Positions 8,616 through 16,290 of a DNA stretch of 64,000 nt are shown piece after piece. The DNA lies in assembly GCF_004297265.1 (NCBI RefSeq), contig NZ_SCUT01000039.1:29076-93075 (forward strand). The letters are read 5' to 3'. The position numbers and the translations under genes are program-made. Position 1 is the first letter of the stretch; every line of letters begins with the position of its first letter. Below the pieces are notes generated by a model, which ran no database searches, was not told where the DNA came from, and worked only from the letters and a program-made list of their open reading frames with translations. This DNA comes from Reyranella sp. GTDB lineage: Bacteria; Pseudomonadota; Alphaproteobacteria; Reyranellales; Reyranellaceae.

Positions 8616-10043
8616 TTATCCCCCATTGTGTCGGCCTGCGCCAGTACGCGCCCCCGCCCAGGGCCGCGCGGCACGCGATGCTGCCGTGCCCGTGGCGAGG
8701 CGGAAGATCGTCTCGGCCGTCTGCTCGGCCGACCACAGCGCGGCATGCACCGTGCCGTACTCGACCGGCTCGGTCGCCTCGCCTGCGAAGAACACGCGGT
8801 CTCCCAGCGGTCGTGCATGGTCGGTGCAGTCGTGGGGATCGCTGCCGACACCGGGGTACGAATAGCCGCCGCGCGACCACGGATCGCTCAGCCAGCGCGG
8901 GAAGACCATCGCCTCAGGCTCGGGAATGTCGTCGCCGAACATCGCGCGCAGGGATCGCATGGCAACGGCCGTCACCTCCGCGTCGTCCGCTTCACGGTCG
9001 AGGCGGATGGCGGTGTGGCCGTTGCAGAAACTGAGCAGGATCGGCAGGCCCGTCTCCTGCTCGTGACTGACCCAGGTGTTGAAGCCGCCGCGCCGCTCGG
9101 GCGAGTCGGGGAGCCGTCCAAACCATTTCGGCGACTCGGGCCAGAAGCGGCGCGGAAAGCGCAGGTAGATCTTGCCGAGCACGCCGGCCCCATAGCCGAT
9201 GCGGCCGATGGCGGTGCGCTGCAGCTCTGGCGGCGCGGGATCGAGCGCCGGCAGGCCGGCGCGCAGCAGCCCGACCGGCACGGCGATCACCGCGCGATCG
9301 GCTTCGATGCGCTCGCCACTTTGCAAGATCGCCGTCACGCCATCGCCCTTCCAGACGACCCGCTCCACCGCCGCACCCTCGCGGATGTCGAGTCCGTGCG
9401 ACACGTCGTCGATCAGGCGCCTGTAGCCCCCCTTGGGTTGGGCGTTGCGTTCGAGACCTTCGGTGGGAAACCACTCCTCCGCCGCCACCGCCTCCCAGGG
9501 CGCGCTCTGCACCCCCTCGCTCATCTCGACGAAGGTCGCGACCACCAGGCGGTCGATCTCGGGCAACCACGACGCGGTCAGCAATGGCTCGACGGCTTCA
9601 CGCACGGAAATCGAGCGCGGACCGCGAACGCGGGTCAGTGCCTTGCTCTTCCAGCTCGCCCATTCGATGGCCGCCTTGAAGGCCATCCGGCCCATCACCG
9701 CGCGGCGGCGCTGTCCCTCGCGGGTCGGTGAGGTCGCGCGCTTGTCGATCAGCAGCCGCTCGCCCTGCGACTCGACCAGGTCGATGCCGAGTTTCTGGCA
9801 CCATATGGCAAGCGGGTTGCCCTCGACGCCGTGCACCCAGGAGCCGCCGAGATCGACCGGCGCGCCGACCCGGTCGTCCGTCCAGGTCCGCCCGCCTATG
9901 CGTCCGCGCGCCTCGAGCACGCGCACGGTGAACCCCGAATCGTGCAGCAGCCTCGCGGCGACGAGACCCGCCATGCCGGCGCCGATCACGACGATGCGCT
10001 CGCCGGTGCCCGATCCCATCGACCAGGAGCCGGTCATGCTCAT
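8616..10043 (-). CDS. FAD-dependent flavin monoamine oxidase family protein
   Basis: A 475-residue amine oxidase-type flavoprotein. The N-terminal dinucleotide motif VVIGAGMAGLVAARLL (about 17-32) is followed by RGRIGGRTWTD and GGSWVHG, which bind FAD. The C-terminus carries FFAGEATEPVEYGTVHAALWS, which holds the FAD and closes the active site (quoted in parts: FFAGEAT, YGTVHAALWS). The substrate is probably an amine or polyamine but is not determined. I chose the ATG at 10043, which overlaps the stop of the HAD gene as ATGA; the much longer open frame upstream runs through that gene in another frame and is not real. Confidence 0.88.
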   Translation of the reverse strand: MSMTGSWSMGSGTGERIVVIGAGMAGLVAARLLHDSGFTVRVLEARGRIGGRTWTDDRVGAPVDLGGSWVHGVEGNPLAIWCQKLGIDLVESQGERLLIDKRATSPTREGQRRRAVMGRMAFKAAIEWASWKSKALTRVRGPRSISVREAVEPLLTASWLPEIDRLVVATFVEMSEGVQSAPWEAVAAEEWFPTEGLERNAQPKGGYRRLIDDVSHGLDIREGAAVERVVWKGDGVTAILQSGERIEADRAVIAVPVGLLRAGLPALDPAPPELQRTAIGRIGYGAGVLGKIYLRFPRRFWPESPKWFGRLPDSPERRGGFNTWVSHEQETGLPILLSFCNGHTAIRLDREADDAEVTAVAMRSLRAMFGDDIPEPEAMVFPRWLSDPWSRGGYSYPGVGSDPHDCTDHARPLGDRVFFAGEATEPVEYGTVHAALWSAEQTAETIFRLATGTAASRAARPWAGARTGAGRHNGG

Positions 10044-10696
10044 ACGCGAGGCGCCCAGGCGAGCATCGGCAGCGACGACATCGCATCGAAGGTCCGGCCG
10101 CCCGCGGCGCGCAGCGCCTCGGCATCGGCATAGGTCGCGCCGACATAGGCCAGCGCCCGCATGCCCGCGGCCCGTGCTGCCTGGATGCCGGGCAACGAAT
10201 CCTCGACCACCATGCAGTCGAACGGCTGCTGGTCCATCTGAATGGCAGAGTGAAGAAAGAGATCCGGGAACGGCTTGCCTCGCGGCACCTGGGTCGAGCT
10301 GAAGATGCGGCCCTCGAAGCGCGACCACAGGCCGGTGATGCCGAGCGTGACCCGCATCTTGTCGAGACTGCCCGAGCTGGCGACGCAGGTGGCGATGCCA
10401 GCCGCCTCGATCGCGTCGATCGCCTCGACGACGCCGGGAACGACGCCCAGCGGCGCATCGCGAAAGGCCTGCAGGGTGTCGGCCTGGAGGCAAGCGACGA
10501 AGTCGGCTGGCAGGGCCCGGCCGAGTTCGCCCTCGACAATCTCCACGCAGGATTTCATCGAGCGGCCCATCAGCCGGCGCATCGTTTCCTCGACGCTCCA
10601 GTCGAGGCCTTCGCGCCGGAGCGCACGGGCAAAGCAGGTGTTGGCGAGGGGTTCGCTGTCGACCAGCACCCCGTCGCAATCGAATATGACCAGCAC
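10040..10696 (-). CDS. HAD superfamily phosphatase (phosphoglycolate phosphatase-like)
   Basis: A 218-residue HAD hydrolase. Motif I is FDCDGVLVDSE (nucleophile Asp near residue 5-7), motif II is CVASSGS, and motifs III-IV are the Lys in RGKPFPD and VVEDSLPGIQAARAAGM. The cap type and length resemble GPH/beta-phosphoglucomutase-like phosphatases. It lies between the TauD-like dioxygenase (12-base gap) and the amine oxidase (4-base overlap). Substrate unknown; small sugar phosphates or phosphoglycolate are usual for relatives. Confidence 0.85.
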   Translation of the reverse strand: MLVIFDCDGVLVDSEPLANTCFARALRREGLDWSVEETMRRLMGRSMKSCVEIVEGELGRALPADFVACLQADTLQAFRDAPLGVVPGVVEAIDAIEAAGIATCVASSGSLDKMRVTLGITGLWSRFEGRIFSSTQVPRGKPFPDLFLHSAIQMDQQPFDCMVVEDSLPGIQAARAAGMRALAYVGATYADAEALRAAGGRTFDAMSSLPMLAWAPRV

Positions 10697-10708
10697 CCGC
10701 CAGAAATA

Positions 10709-11593
10709 TCAGTAAGGCTTGTCGCCTGCCACCGTGACCCGGTTGCCGCTGCGGGTGTGCGGCCAGTAGTCCCACATCGCGCGATGCTGGACGCAGCGAT
10801 TGTCCCAGAAGGCGATGGAATTCTCCTGCCAGCGGAAGCGGCACTGGAAGAGCGGGTTTTCCATATGCTCGTACAGATACCGCAGGATGGCGTCGCTCTC
10901 GTCGCGCGGCAGGCCGACCAGCGAGCGGGTGAAGCCGCGATTGACGTAGAGTGCCTTCTTGCCGGTCACCGGATGGGTGCGCACCACCGGGTGGATGGCG
11001 CGCGGATACTCCGGCTTGTCGACGACGTTGTAGTTCTTGTAGAGGCCGCGATAGACCGACTCGCCGTCATGGACCGCGGTCAGCCCGTCGAGATAGGCCT
11101 TCATGCGATCCGACAGCGCCTCGTAGGCGGCGTACATGCTGGCGAACAGCGTGTCGCCGCCCTTGGGCGGGCACTTCTTGATGTAGAGGATGCTGCCCAT
11201 GGGCGGCTCGAGGTCGCAGCTCACGTCTGTGTGCCAGCCCTCGCCATTGGCACGCGGCGAATCCTTGTCGGCGTGGATGATCATGAGCTCGGGCTTGCCG
11301 GGTTCGCTCGGCGCCGCGGGATGGGTATGCAGGTCGCCGAACAGCCGGCCGAAGGCCAGGTGCTGATCCTGGCTGATGTGCTGGTCGCGGAAGAAGATGA
11401 CCAGGTTCTCCGCCAGCGCTCGATGGATCTCGTCCTGCTGCCGGTTGGAGAGCGGCTGGCTGAGGTCGATTCCGCTGATTTCCGCGCCGAGGATCGGCGT
11501 CAGCTTGTCGAGGGTGATGGTCTCGTACGGGGCGCTCTCGTCGGCATTGTGCCGGTAGCGCGGACCCGCATTGGCGTTTAGCGATCCTGTCAT
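10709..11593 (-). CDS. TauD/TfdA family alpha-ketoglutarate-dependent dioxygenase
   Basis: A 294-residue non-heme Fe(II)/2-oxoglutarate dioxygenase. The facial triad is visible as His121-x-Asp123 (GWHTDVS) and the distal His near 270 (CVQHRAMWD), with a following Arg in SGNRVT that would bind 2-oxoglutarate. Family members oxidise taurine, alkyl sulfates, sulfonates, phenoxyacetates or carnitine precursors. It is 9 bases downstream of a Bug-type receptor, and a sulfatase with an IclR regulator sits just beyond, so an organosulfur substrate is plausible but unproven. Confidence 0.9.
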   Translation of the reverse strand: MTGSLNANAGPRYRHNADESAPYETITLDKLTPILGAEISGIDLSQPLSNRQQDEIHRALAENLVIFFRDQHISQDQHLAFGRLFGDLHTHPAAPSEPGKPELMIIHADKDSPRANGEGWHTDVSCDLEPPMGSILYIKKCPPKGGDTLFASMYAAYEALSDRMKAYLDGLTAVHDGESVYRGLYKNYNVVDKPEYPRAIHPVVRTHPVTGKKALYVNRGFTRSLVGLPRDESDAILRYLYEHMENPLFQCRFRWQENSIAFWDNRCVQHRAMWDYWPHTRSGNRVTVAGDKPY

Positions 11594-11602
11594 GGGTCTC
11601 TC

Positions 11603-12571
11603 CTACTCCACCTTGATGTTGGCTCGACGGATGATCTGGCCCCAGCGCTCCTTCTCGGCGCTGGCGAAGGCGGCGAACTCGGCCGGACGCATGAGCTTCG
11701 GCGTGCCGCCCATCGCCGCCAGTCGCTCGATGACTTCGGGCATCGCCGACACGGTATAGAGGTCTGCGTTGATCCGATTCACGATCTCCACCGGCGTTCC
11801 CTTCGGTGCGTAGAAGCCCGTCCAGGTCGTCAGCAGAACCTCGGGAAGGCCCGCTTCCGCCGCCGTCGGCATCGCGGGCACGGCCGCGTAGCGTTCGCTG
11901 TCGGTCACGAACAATCCCTTCAGCGCGCCGCGGTCCATCGCGATCTTGGCGTTGACGGTATCGATCATCATGAAGGTGAGCAGGCCGCTCTGGACGTCGG
12001 GGATCGCCTGCGGGTTGCTCTTGTAGCCGACATAGACCGCCTCCACCCCCGCCGCCATCTTGTAGAGTTCGGAGGCGACGCGGGCCGGCAAGGCGCCAGC
12101 CCCGTAATTGTGCTTGCCGGGCTCGGCCTTCAGCTTCGCCGTCAGCTCTGCGGCCGTGTTGATCGGGCTGTTCCTGTCGACCAGCAGCACGAAGGGCGAG
12201 GTGCCCATGCGCGAGATCGGCGCGAAGTCGGCGATGGGATCATAAGGCAGCTTGTCGTAGATCGCGGGATTGACGACCTGGGTCATCGCCGACGTCGCGA
12301 ACAGCGTCAGCCCGTCGGGCTTGGCGCGCGCGACGGACTCCGCCGCAGGGATGCCATTGCCGCCGCCCTTGTTGTCGATCACCACGGGCTGGCCCCACAA
12401 CGCCGAGAGGCGCTCGGCATAGACGCGGGCGCTGATGTCGGTTGCCGCACCGGCCGGAAACGGCACGACCATCGTCACCCGCCCCGGGGGAAATTTCTGT
12501 GCCCGCGCGATCGCCGGCGCCGCAAAGGCCGCCGCGCCCAGCCCCATCCCGAACTGCCGTCTGCCGATCAT
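11603..12571 (-). CDS. Bug family (TTT) periplasmic solute-binding protein
   Basis: A 322-residue tripartite tricarboxylate transporter receptor. The signal peptide begins MIGRRQFGMG, with a twin-arginine-like RRQF, and cleavage is expected after AIARA near residue 24. The mature N-terminus FPPGRVTMVVPFPAGAATD is the classic Bug opening, with the DNKGGGNG loop near residue 70. I start it at ATG 12571, where the signal peptide begins, rather than further upstream. It heads the run Bug-dioxygenase-phosphatase-amine oxidase-HIG1-adenosyltransferase. No membrane TctA/TctB genes are nearby, as is common for orphan Bug proteins. Confidence 0.9.
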   Translation of the reverse strand: MIGRRQFGMGLGAAAFAAPAIARAQKFPPGRVTMVVPFPAGAATDISARVYAERLSALWGQPVVIDNKGGGNGIPAAESVARAKPDGLTLFATSAMTQVVNPAIYDKLPYDPIADFAPISRMGTSPFVLLVDRNSPINTAAELTAKLKAEPGKHNYGAGALPARVASELYKMAAGVEAVYVGYKSNPQAIPDVQSGLLTFMMIDTVNAKIAMDRGALKGLFVTDSERYAAVPAMPTAAEAGLPEVLLTTWTGFYAPKGTPVEIVNRINADLYTVSAMPEVIERLAAMGGTPKLMRPAEFAAFASAEKERWGQIIRRANIKVE

Positions 12572-12645
12572 TTTTCCTCGTCGTTTCTTTGTTGCGCCAA
12601 GGTTAACGCCCCGCGAGCGGTTCCGCCTCGTCCAAGTCGACAGAG

Positions 12646-12658
12646 TCCGTATTACGGA
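12646..12658. promoter_or_regulatory. Palindromic operator in the Bug-iclR divergent promoter region
   Basis: TCCGTA and TACGGA flank a single T, giving a perfect 13-base palindrome 13 bases before the iclR ATG and 75 bases before the start of the divergent Bug receptor gene. IclR-family regulators bind palindromes of this size and often sit next to their own gene. The assignment to this IclR is inference. Confidence 0.5.
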
Positions 12659-12671
12659 ATAGCCTCCCACC

Positions 12672-13400
12672 ATGGCCATCGAGCCCGTTCGCCGCAGTTT
12701 CGCGATCCTAGAGGCGCTGAGCCGGCGCCCGCATGCAACGCTCGCTGTACTCGCAGGCGAGACGAGTTTGCCCCGCCCAACGGTCGTGCGTCTGCTCGGC
12801 ACGCTGGTCGAACTGGGATACGCGACCCAGGTCTCGCGATCGCAGGGTTATCGCCTCACCGACCGCGTCCTCGCCCTCGCACAGGGCATCCGCTTCATCG
12901 ATCATCTGGTCGACATCGCCGCGCCGCACATGCAGCGCTTCACGCAGGACCATGGCTGGCCGCTCTATCTCGGCTCGATCAGCCACCGCGCCATCACGAT
13001 CCGCTATTCGACCGCGGCCGAGAGTCCGCTGTCCTTCGAGCGGACCGCCCTGCAGCGCCGCAGCCCGATCCTCTCGGGCGCGCTCGGGCGTGCCTGGCTC
13101 GCTTTCTCGACGGAGGAGGAACGGCGCGCGATCCTGCGCGACCTCGGCGTCCGCTACGATGCGAAACTGGCCACGGACTTTGCCCGGATACGCCGGGACG
13201 GCCATGCCTTCTCGGTCGTGACGCGCACCGCCCGGCTGCAGGGCATCGCCGTCGCCATTCACCGGAACGAACGCGTCCTGGGATGCATCTCGATGCGCTT
13301 CACCCGCTCCGCCATGAGCGAAGCCACGGCCGGCGCACGTTACGGCGCGCCGCTGACTGCGCTCGCACGCACCATCGCCATCGACGTGGCAAGCGAGTAG
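12672..13400 (+). CDS. IclR family transcriptional regulator
   Basis: A 242-residue regulator. The N-terminal winged helix-turn-helix is PVRRSFAILEALSRRP followed by LPRPTVVRLLGTLVELGY (about 34-51). The C-terminal IclR effector domain spans roughly 75-240 and ends with the usual GCISMRF segment. An in-frame TAG at 12660-12662 makes the ATG at 12672 the first possible start; no good Shine-Dalgarno sequence precedes it. It lies 26 bases before the sulfatase gene on the same strand and diverges from the Bug operon, so it likely controls both. Confidence 0.9.
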   Translation: MAIEPVRRSFAILEALSRRPHATLAVLAGETSLPRPTVVRLLGTLVELGYATQVSRSQGYRLTDRVLALAQGIRFIDHLVDIAAPHMQRFTQDHGWPLYLGSISHRAITIRYSTAAESPLSFERTALQRRSPILSGALGRAWLAFSTEEERRAILRDLGVRYDAKLATDFARIRRDGHAFSVVTRTARLQGIAVAIHRNERVLGCISMRFTRSAMSEATAGARYGAPLTALARTIAIDVASE

Positions 13401-13426
13401 CTTGCGCGCAAATCAACGGAGGAAGC

Positions 13427-14956
13427 ATGTCGGCATTCGACGCCATCGCAACGCAGACCGTGCGCAAGGCAAACCATCTCGAACCCGCTTTCGTGCACAA
13501 GGAAGACGTCGAAGCCGCAGCGCGAAAACTCGCCGCTCGAAAGAAGAAGCCCAACATCCTCATCTACCTGATGGACGACGTCGGCTGGGGCGACTTCGGC
13601 TGCTACGGCGGCGGCGTGGCCGTGGGCGCACCGACGCCCAACTTCGACAAGATCGCGCGCGGTGGCCTGCAGCTCACCTCCTGCTATTCCGAGCCGTCCT
13701 GCTCGCCTTCGCGCGCCACGCTCCATACCGGCCGCGTCCCGAACCGCCACGGGCTGCATCGTCCGCCGATGTACGGCGAACCCGGCGGCCTGCAGGGCGA
13801 GATCACGCTCCCGATGCTGCTCGGCCAGGCCGGCTACACGACGCAGGCGGTCGGCAAGTGGCATCTCGGCGAGAACGTGGAGAGTCAGCCTCAGCATGTC
13901 GGCTACGACGATTTCTACGGCTTCCTCTCCGTCTCCGACATGTACACGGAGTGGCGCGACCCGCACTTCTTCCCTGAGATCGTCTATTCGGACGCGCGCA
14001 CCGAGTGGATCAAGAACATGCCCTTCAACCGCTGCTTCGTGCACGCGACCAAGGGCAAGGAACTGACCAATGTCGAGGAAGTGACGATCCCCGTCCTCTC
14101 CGAACTCGACGAGAAGTGGTGCAAGTATTCCGAGGCGTTCATCGAGAAGCAGGCCAGGTCGGACAAGCCGTGGCTGCTCTATCACTGCACGCGCGGCGCC
14201 CACTTCGACAACTATCCGGGCGAGAAGTTCCTCGGCAAATCGCCGGCCAAACATCCCTACAAGGACACGCTGCTCGAACTGGACGAGATCATGGGCCGCC
14301 TCGTCGAGGCGCTGCGCAAGTCTGGCCAGCTCGAGGACACGCTGATCTTCATCTCGTCCGACAACGGCCCGCACATGGAGACTTGGCCCGACGCCGCGTT
14401 CACGCCATTCCGCTGCGCCAAGGGCTCGACCTGGGAGGGCGGCGTGCGCGTCCCCGGCCTGATGTACTGGCCCGGCACGATCGAGGCCGGCCGCCAGAGC
14501 GACGGGCTGTTTGACTTCAACGACATCGTGCCGACCGCGCTCGGCCTTGCCGGAGCCTCCGACCTGCTTCCGTCGGATCGCTACATCGATGGCGTCGACC
14601 AGACCTCGTTCCTGCTGGCGCCCGACGGCCTCTCGAACCGAAAATATCACTACTACTGGCTGAGCCAGACCTTCTCGGGCATGCGCTGCGGCGAATACAA
14701 GATGGTGCTGTCGGCCACGAGCGACAACGCGACGGACGCCTTCGGCACCGGCGGCTTCACCGGCGTGCTGGAGCGCTACACCTATCCGAAGCTGTTCAAC
14801 CTCTATCTCGACCCAAAAGAGCAACACAACTACCTGACGCGCAAGCTGGCCTACATCGAGGCCTTCCAGCTCGGCATGCGCAACCACCTGGGCACGTTCA
14901 AGAAGTACCCCGCCAAGAAGATCATGGGTATAAAGGTCGAAGACAAACGCGAGTAG
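13427..14956 (+). CDS. Type I sulfatase (arylsulfatase family)
   Basis: A 509-residue sulfatase predicted to hydrolyse a sulfate ester. The active-site signature CSPSRATLHTG near residue 90 gives the Cys that must be converted to formylglycine. Metal-binding motifs are YLMDDVGWGD near residue 45 and SSDNGPH near 310, and GKWHLGE is also typical. No signal peptide is seen, so it appears cytoplasmic. The start at 13427 has a strong ribosome site (GGAGGA, 13419-13424) and immediately follows iclR; the longer frame through iclR is spurious. The substrate is unknown; the neighbouring TauD-like enzyme and Bug receptor fit uptake and desulfation of an organosulfur compound. Confidence 0.9.
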   Translation: MSAFDAIATQTVRKANHLEPAFVHKEDVEAAARKLAARKKKPNILIYLMDDVGWGDFGCYGGGVAVGAPTPNFDKIARGGLQLTSCYSEPSCSPSRATLHTGRVPNRHGLHRPPMYGEPGGLQGEITLPMLLGQAGYTTQAVGKWHLGENVESQPQHVGYDDFYGFLSVSDMYTEWRDPHFFPEIVYSDARTEWIKNMPFNRCFVHATKGKELTNVEEVTIPVLSELDEKWCKYSEAFIEKQARSDKPWLLYHCTRGAHFDNYPGEKFLGKSPAKHPYKDTLLELDEIMGRLVEALRKSGQLEDTLIFISSDNGPHMETWPDAAFTPFRCAKGSTWEGGVRVPGLMYWPGTIEAGRQSDGLFDFNDIVPTALGLAGASDLLPSDRYIDGVDQTSFLLAPDGLSNRKYHYYWLSQTFSGMRCGEYKMVLSATSDNATDAFGTGGFTGVLERYTYPKLFNLYLDPKEQHNYLTRKLAYIEAFQLGMRNHLGTFKKYPAKKIMGIKVEDKRE

Positions 14957-14970
14957 GATCAGGCGGCGCG

Positions 14971-14989
14971 GGGATCGCGCAGCGATCCC
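14971..14989. terminator. Hairpin between convergent sulfatase and PepSY genes
   Basis: GGGATCGC (14971-14978) and GCGATCCC (14982-14989) form a perfect 8-bp stem with a GCA loop between two convergent stops. It is placed as a bidirectional terminator, but there is no T-run on either side. Confidence 0.45.
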
Positions 14990-14990
14990 G

Positions 14991-16277
14991 CTAGTCCGCG
15001 GACGTCGTCAGGCCGACAGGACCGTGCGTATGCCCACGCACGGCGAGACGTGCGCGACGCTTGCGATACCAGATCACGACGCCGGTCACAGACAGGACCG
15101 CGACCACGACCCCCATGACCGAGATCAGGATACGACCCGGTACGCCGAGGATCCGGCCCGAATGCAGCGGGAACTGCGCCTGGACGAAGATGTCGGCCGC
15201 CGTGCCCTTCCAGGGTTCACGATCGCCCAGCAGGCGGCCGTCCCTACCATCGAAATAGAGCCGCGCCGGCCCGACGCCCGCGCTGCCGTGATCGTCGCCG
15301 GGACGAAAGAACATCGCGCCATAGATTCCGTAATGCTGGGCGTAGAAGACGCCCCCGACGGGCGGCGCCCAGCCGCGGCGCACACCTTCGGCCCGCGCGA
15401 GTTCGATAACTTCGGCGAAGCCGACACCCGGATCGATCGGCCGATGCTTGTCGGCCATGGTTCGCAGTTCGAAGGGCCCCGGCGTCACTTTCGAGATCAG
15501 CGACATCATCGGATAGAAGGCTTCCCGGTAGAGGTTCAGCGAGAAGCCCGTGAAGGCCAGGATGAACAGCAGGAGCCAGGTCCACAGCCCGAACGCCCGA
15601 TGGACGTCGAAGTTGATGCGGTAGGCGCTGCCGGACGTCTTGATCCTCCAGGCCGGCTTCCAGCGCGCCCACCAGCCGCGCTTCAGGGCGCGCACGACAC
15701 CGGCGGGTCGGTCCGGGTGCGACGGATGGCGAACCGGCAACGTCAGGTAGAAGCCGATGAAGCAGTCGACGGCCCAGATGGCGGCCACGACGCCCAGCAG
15801 CCATAGGCCCCATCGGTCGATGCCCCACATCTCCGGGATGTGCAGGCTGTAATGCAGCTTGTAGAGGAACGAGACGAAGGTTTCCGACGTAATCGGCCAG
15901 GCCTGTCCCCATTGACGCCGGCCCAATACGGTGCCGCTCGACGGATCGAGGAAGACCTGATTGTAGCCCGGTTCGTAGAGGCGGCCCGTCGCGGGATCGA
16001 CGCGCGGCTGTACGCTGAACGACAGCGATTCGCCCGGCTCGGCGGCCAGCGGCACATAGGTGACCCGCACGCGCGCATCGCGCGCCTCAACCTGCCGTGC
16101 CAGATCGAGAGATGCCATCGCCGGACCATTGGCGACCGCCTCGTGAAGATGCGCGTTCAACAGGTCGTCGAGTTCGTGATCCCACGAGATCACCGCGCCG
16201 GTCAGCCCCGACAGGAACAAAAAGGCCGCGATCGCAAGTCCGATCCATCGGTGAACGAGCGTAAAGGCATGGCGCAT
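14991..16277 (-). CDS. PepSY-associated transmembrane protein (iron-uptake type)
   Basis: A 428-residue inner-membrane protein of the PepSY_TM/PiuB group, often linked to siderophore utilisation and possibly reduction of ferric complexes. The N-terminus HRWIGLAIAAFLFLSGLTGA is the typical first helix with its conserved HRW. Further helices appear near 185-205, 250-270 and 385-405, and the C-terminal tail is basic. It begins 13 bases after the TonB receptor stop, as the last gene of the fecI-fecR-receptor-PepSY run. Confidence 0.88.
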   Translation of the reverse strand: MRHAFTLVHRWIGLAIAAFLFLSGLTGAVISWDHELDDLLNAHLHEAVANGPAMASLDLARQVEARDARVRVTYVPLAAEPGESLSFSVQPRVDPATGRLYEPGYNQVFLDPSSGTVLGRRQWGQAWPITSETFVSFLYKLHYSLHIPEMWGIDRWGLWLLGVVAAIWAVDCFIGFYLTLPVRHPSHPDRPAGVVRALKRGWWARWKPAWRIKTSGSAYRINFDVHRAFGLWTWLLLFILAFTGFSLNLYREAFYPMMSLISKVTPGPFELRTMADKHRPIDPGVGFAEVIELARAEGVRRGWAPPVGGVFYAQHYGIYGAMFFRPGDDHGSAGVGPARLYFDGRDGRLLGDREPWKGTAADIFVQAQFPLHSGRILGVPGRILISVMGVVVAVLSVTGVVIWYRKRRARLAVRGHTHGPVGLTTSAD

Positions 16278-16290
16278 GGTCGCGTCCCGA

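Noticed and set aside
8616..10844. A 742-codon minus-strand frame.
   Set aside because: Its first part overlaps the HAD gene in another frame; the amine oxidase begins at 10043 with an ATGA overlap.
12110..14956. A 948-codon plus-strand open frame covering iclR and the sulfatase.
   Set aside because: Only its last 509 codons are family-like; the upstream part is antisense to the Bug gene and out of frame with iclR, and a strong ribosome site marks the sulfatase start at 13427.
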